From positions 1 through 25,264 of the forward strand of contig JBFWYO010000071.1 in the NCBI GenBank assembly GCA_050186335.1: a stretch of 25,264 nucleotides of DNA, read 5' to 3'. Positions 24,605 to 25,264 of the stretch are shown piece by piece (position 1 is the first letter of the stretch; the number at the start of each line of letters is the position of its first letter). Made by a program: the position numbers and the translations under genes. The DNA comes from JBFWYO01 sp050186335 (GTDB lineage Bacteria; Pseudomonadota; Alphaproteobacteria; Bin65). Under the pieces are notes generated by a model. It was not told the origin of the DNA. It made no database searches and worked only from the letters and a program-made list of their open reading frames with translations.

Positions 24605-25264
24605 TTACGCGGCGCGCGCGATCCCCCGCAACACGTACTGCAGGATGCCGCCGTTCTTGTAATACTCGATCTCGTCGAGCGTATCGATCCGGCACAACAG
24701 CTTGATGATGCGTTTCTGCCCGTTGGCGTAGGTGATCGTGCAATCGACATCCATGCGCGGCCGCAGGCCGCTTTCGATGCCGACGACTTCGACCGTTTCG
24801 GTGCCGTCGATCGTAATATCCGCGCGCGTCATGCCGTCCTTGAACACCAGCGGCAGCACCCCCATGCCGACCAGGTTCGAGCGATGGATGCGCTCGAAGC
24901 TTTCGGCGATCACGGCCGAGACGCCGAGCAGGTTGGTGCCCTTGGCCGCCCAGTCGCGCGACGAACCGGTGCCGTATTCCTTGCCGGCGAAAATGACCAA
25001 GGGCACGCCCATGGCTTTGTATTTCATCGCCGCATCGTAGATCGACATGGTCTCGCCGGTCGGCCCGAACTTGGTCATGCCGCCTTCGATGCCGGACAGC
25101 ATTTCGTTCTTGATGCGGATGTTCGCGAACGTGCCGCGCATCATGACTTCGTGATTGCCGCGGCGGGCGCCGTAGGAATTGAAATCGACCGGTCGCACCT
25201 GATGGCTGACCAGATATTCGCCGGCCGGGCCGGATTTCTTGATCGAGCCGGCGGGCGAAATATG
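24605..25264 (-). CDS. acnA: Aconitate hydratase A, C-terminal part (5' end outside window)
   Basis: The frame is open from the window edge to TAA at 24605, giving 219 residues of the C-terminal swivel domain of the TCA-cycle aconitase (citrate to isocitrate). At the edge it reads HISPAGSIKKSGPAGEYL, then DFNSYGARRGNHEVMMRGTFANIRIKN, FAGKEYGTGSSRDWAAKG (substrate-binding Arg/Ser region) and AESFERIHRSNLVGMGVLPL. These are near-invariant AcnA/IRP-type blocks. The Fe-S cysteines lie in the missing N-terminal part. A GTG at 25198 is internal and is not a start. The ending (LDEIEYYKNGGILQYVLRGI) is the usual C-terminus, so the gene is not truncated at this end. Confidence 0.97.
   Translation of the reverse strand, partial: HISPAGSIKKSGPAGEYLVSHQVRPVDFNSYGARRGNHEVMMRGTFANIRIKNEMLSGIEGGMTKFGPTGETMSIYDAAMKYKAMGVPLVIFAGKEYGTGSSRDWAAKGTNLLGVSAVIAESFERIHRSNLVGMGVLPLVFKDGMTRADITIDGTETVEVVGIESGLRPRMDVDCTITYANGQKRIIKLLCRIDTLDEIEYYKNGGILQYVLRGIARAA

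Noticed and set aside
25196..25198. GTG as the start of an independent short aconitase-like gene
   Set aside because: The conserved aconitase sequence continues upstream in frame to the window edge (HISPAGSIKK).

Overview
The window looks like chromosomal DNA of a GC-rich alphaproteobacterium. Three things point there: the gene order mutY / DUF721 (DciA-like) / dsbA-like / smc; an F0-only ATP synthase operon (atpI-B-E-b'-b) with no F1 genes attached; and the cluster SUV3-like helicase / Hsp15-like S4 protein / FdxA ferredoxin / CarD. A DUF1223 gene lies near acnA, another arrangement common in that class. The genus cannot be fixed from the sequence. I see no prophage, insertion sequence, CRISPR array, tRNA or rRNA.

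Layout. Positions 1-1178: the 3' part of an Asn/Gln-rich repeat protein (+), ending in an intrinsic terminator that lies inside the 3' end of convergent mutY. Positions 1127-7124: mutY (-), then dciA-like, dsbA-like and smc (+), covering base-excision repair, replicative helicase loading, envelope thiol chemistry and chromosome organisation. Positions 7125-7586: an intergenic region with an inverted pair of palindromic repeats and a good sigma70-type promoter. Positions 7587-10233: the F0 operon (+), closed by a strong terminator. Positions 10343-15849: on the minus strand, a promoter, a tandem glycine riboswitch, gcvT, gcvH, gcvP and a Sel1-repeat protein that may be co-transcribed. Positions 15924-17480: carD and fdxA (-), each with its own terminator. 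Positions 17706-18326: a DUF938 methyltransferase (+). Positions 18336-21249: S4 protein and helicase (-). Positions 21348-25264: a mixed envelope and redox region, with DUF1223 (-), a secreted unknown (+), a nitroreductase (-), a Pro-tailed membrane protein (+), a polytopic membrane protein (-) and the 3' end of acnA (-).

How the genes fit together. The glycine operon is a self-contained sensing and degradation unit: glycine binds the tandem aptamer in the leader and the T, H and P proteins cleave it, while the L protein must be encoded elsewhere. The F0 genes make the membrane half of ATP synthase. CarD, the RNA helicase and the S4 protein form a transcription and RNA/ribosome maintenance neighbourhood. 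Most of the window is housekeeping. The least explained parts are the repeat protein at the left edge, the small secreted and membrane proteins near acnA, the palindromic repeats, and a possible short ORF between carD and fdxA. I did not find a convincing undescribed multi-gene system.
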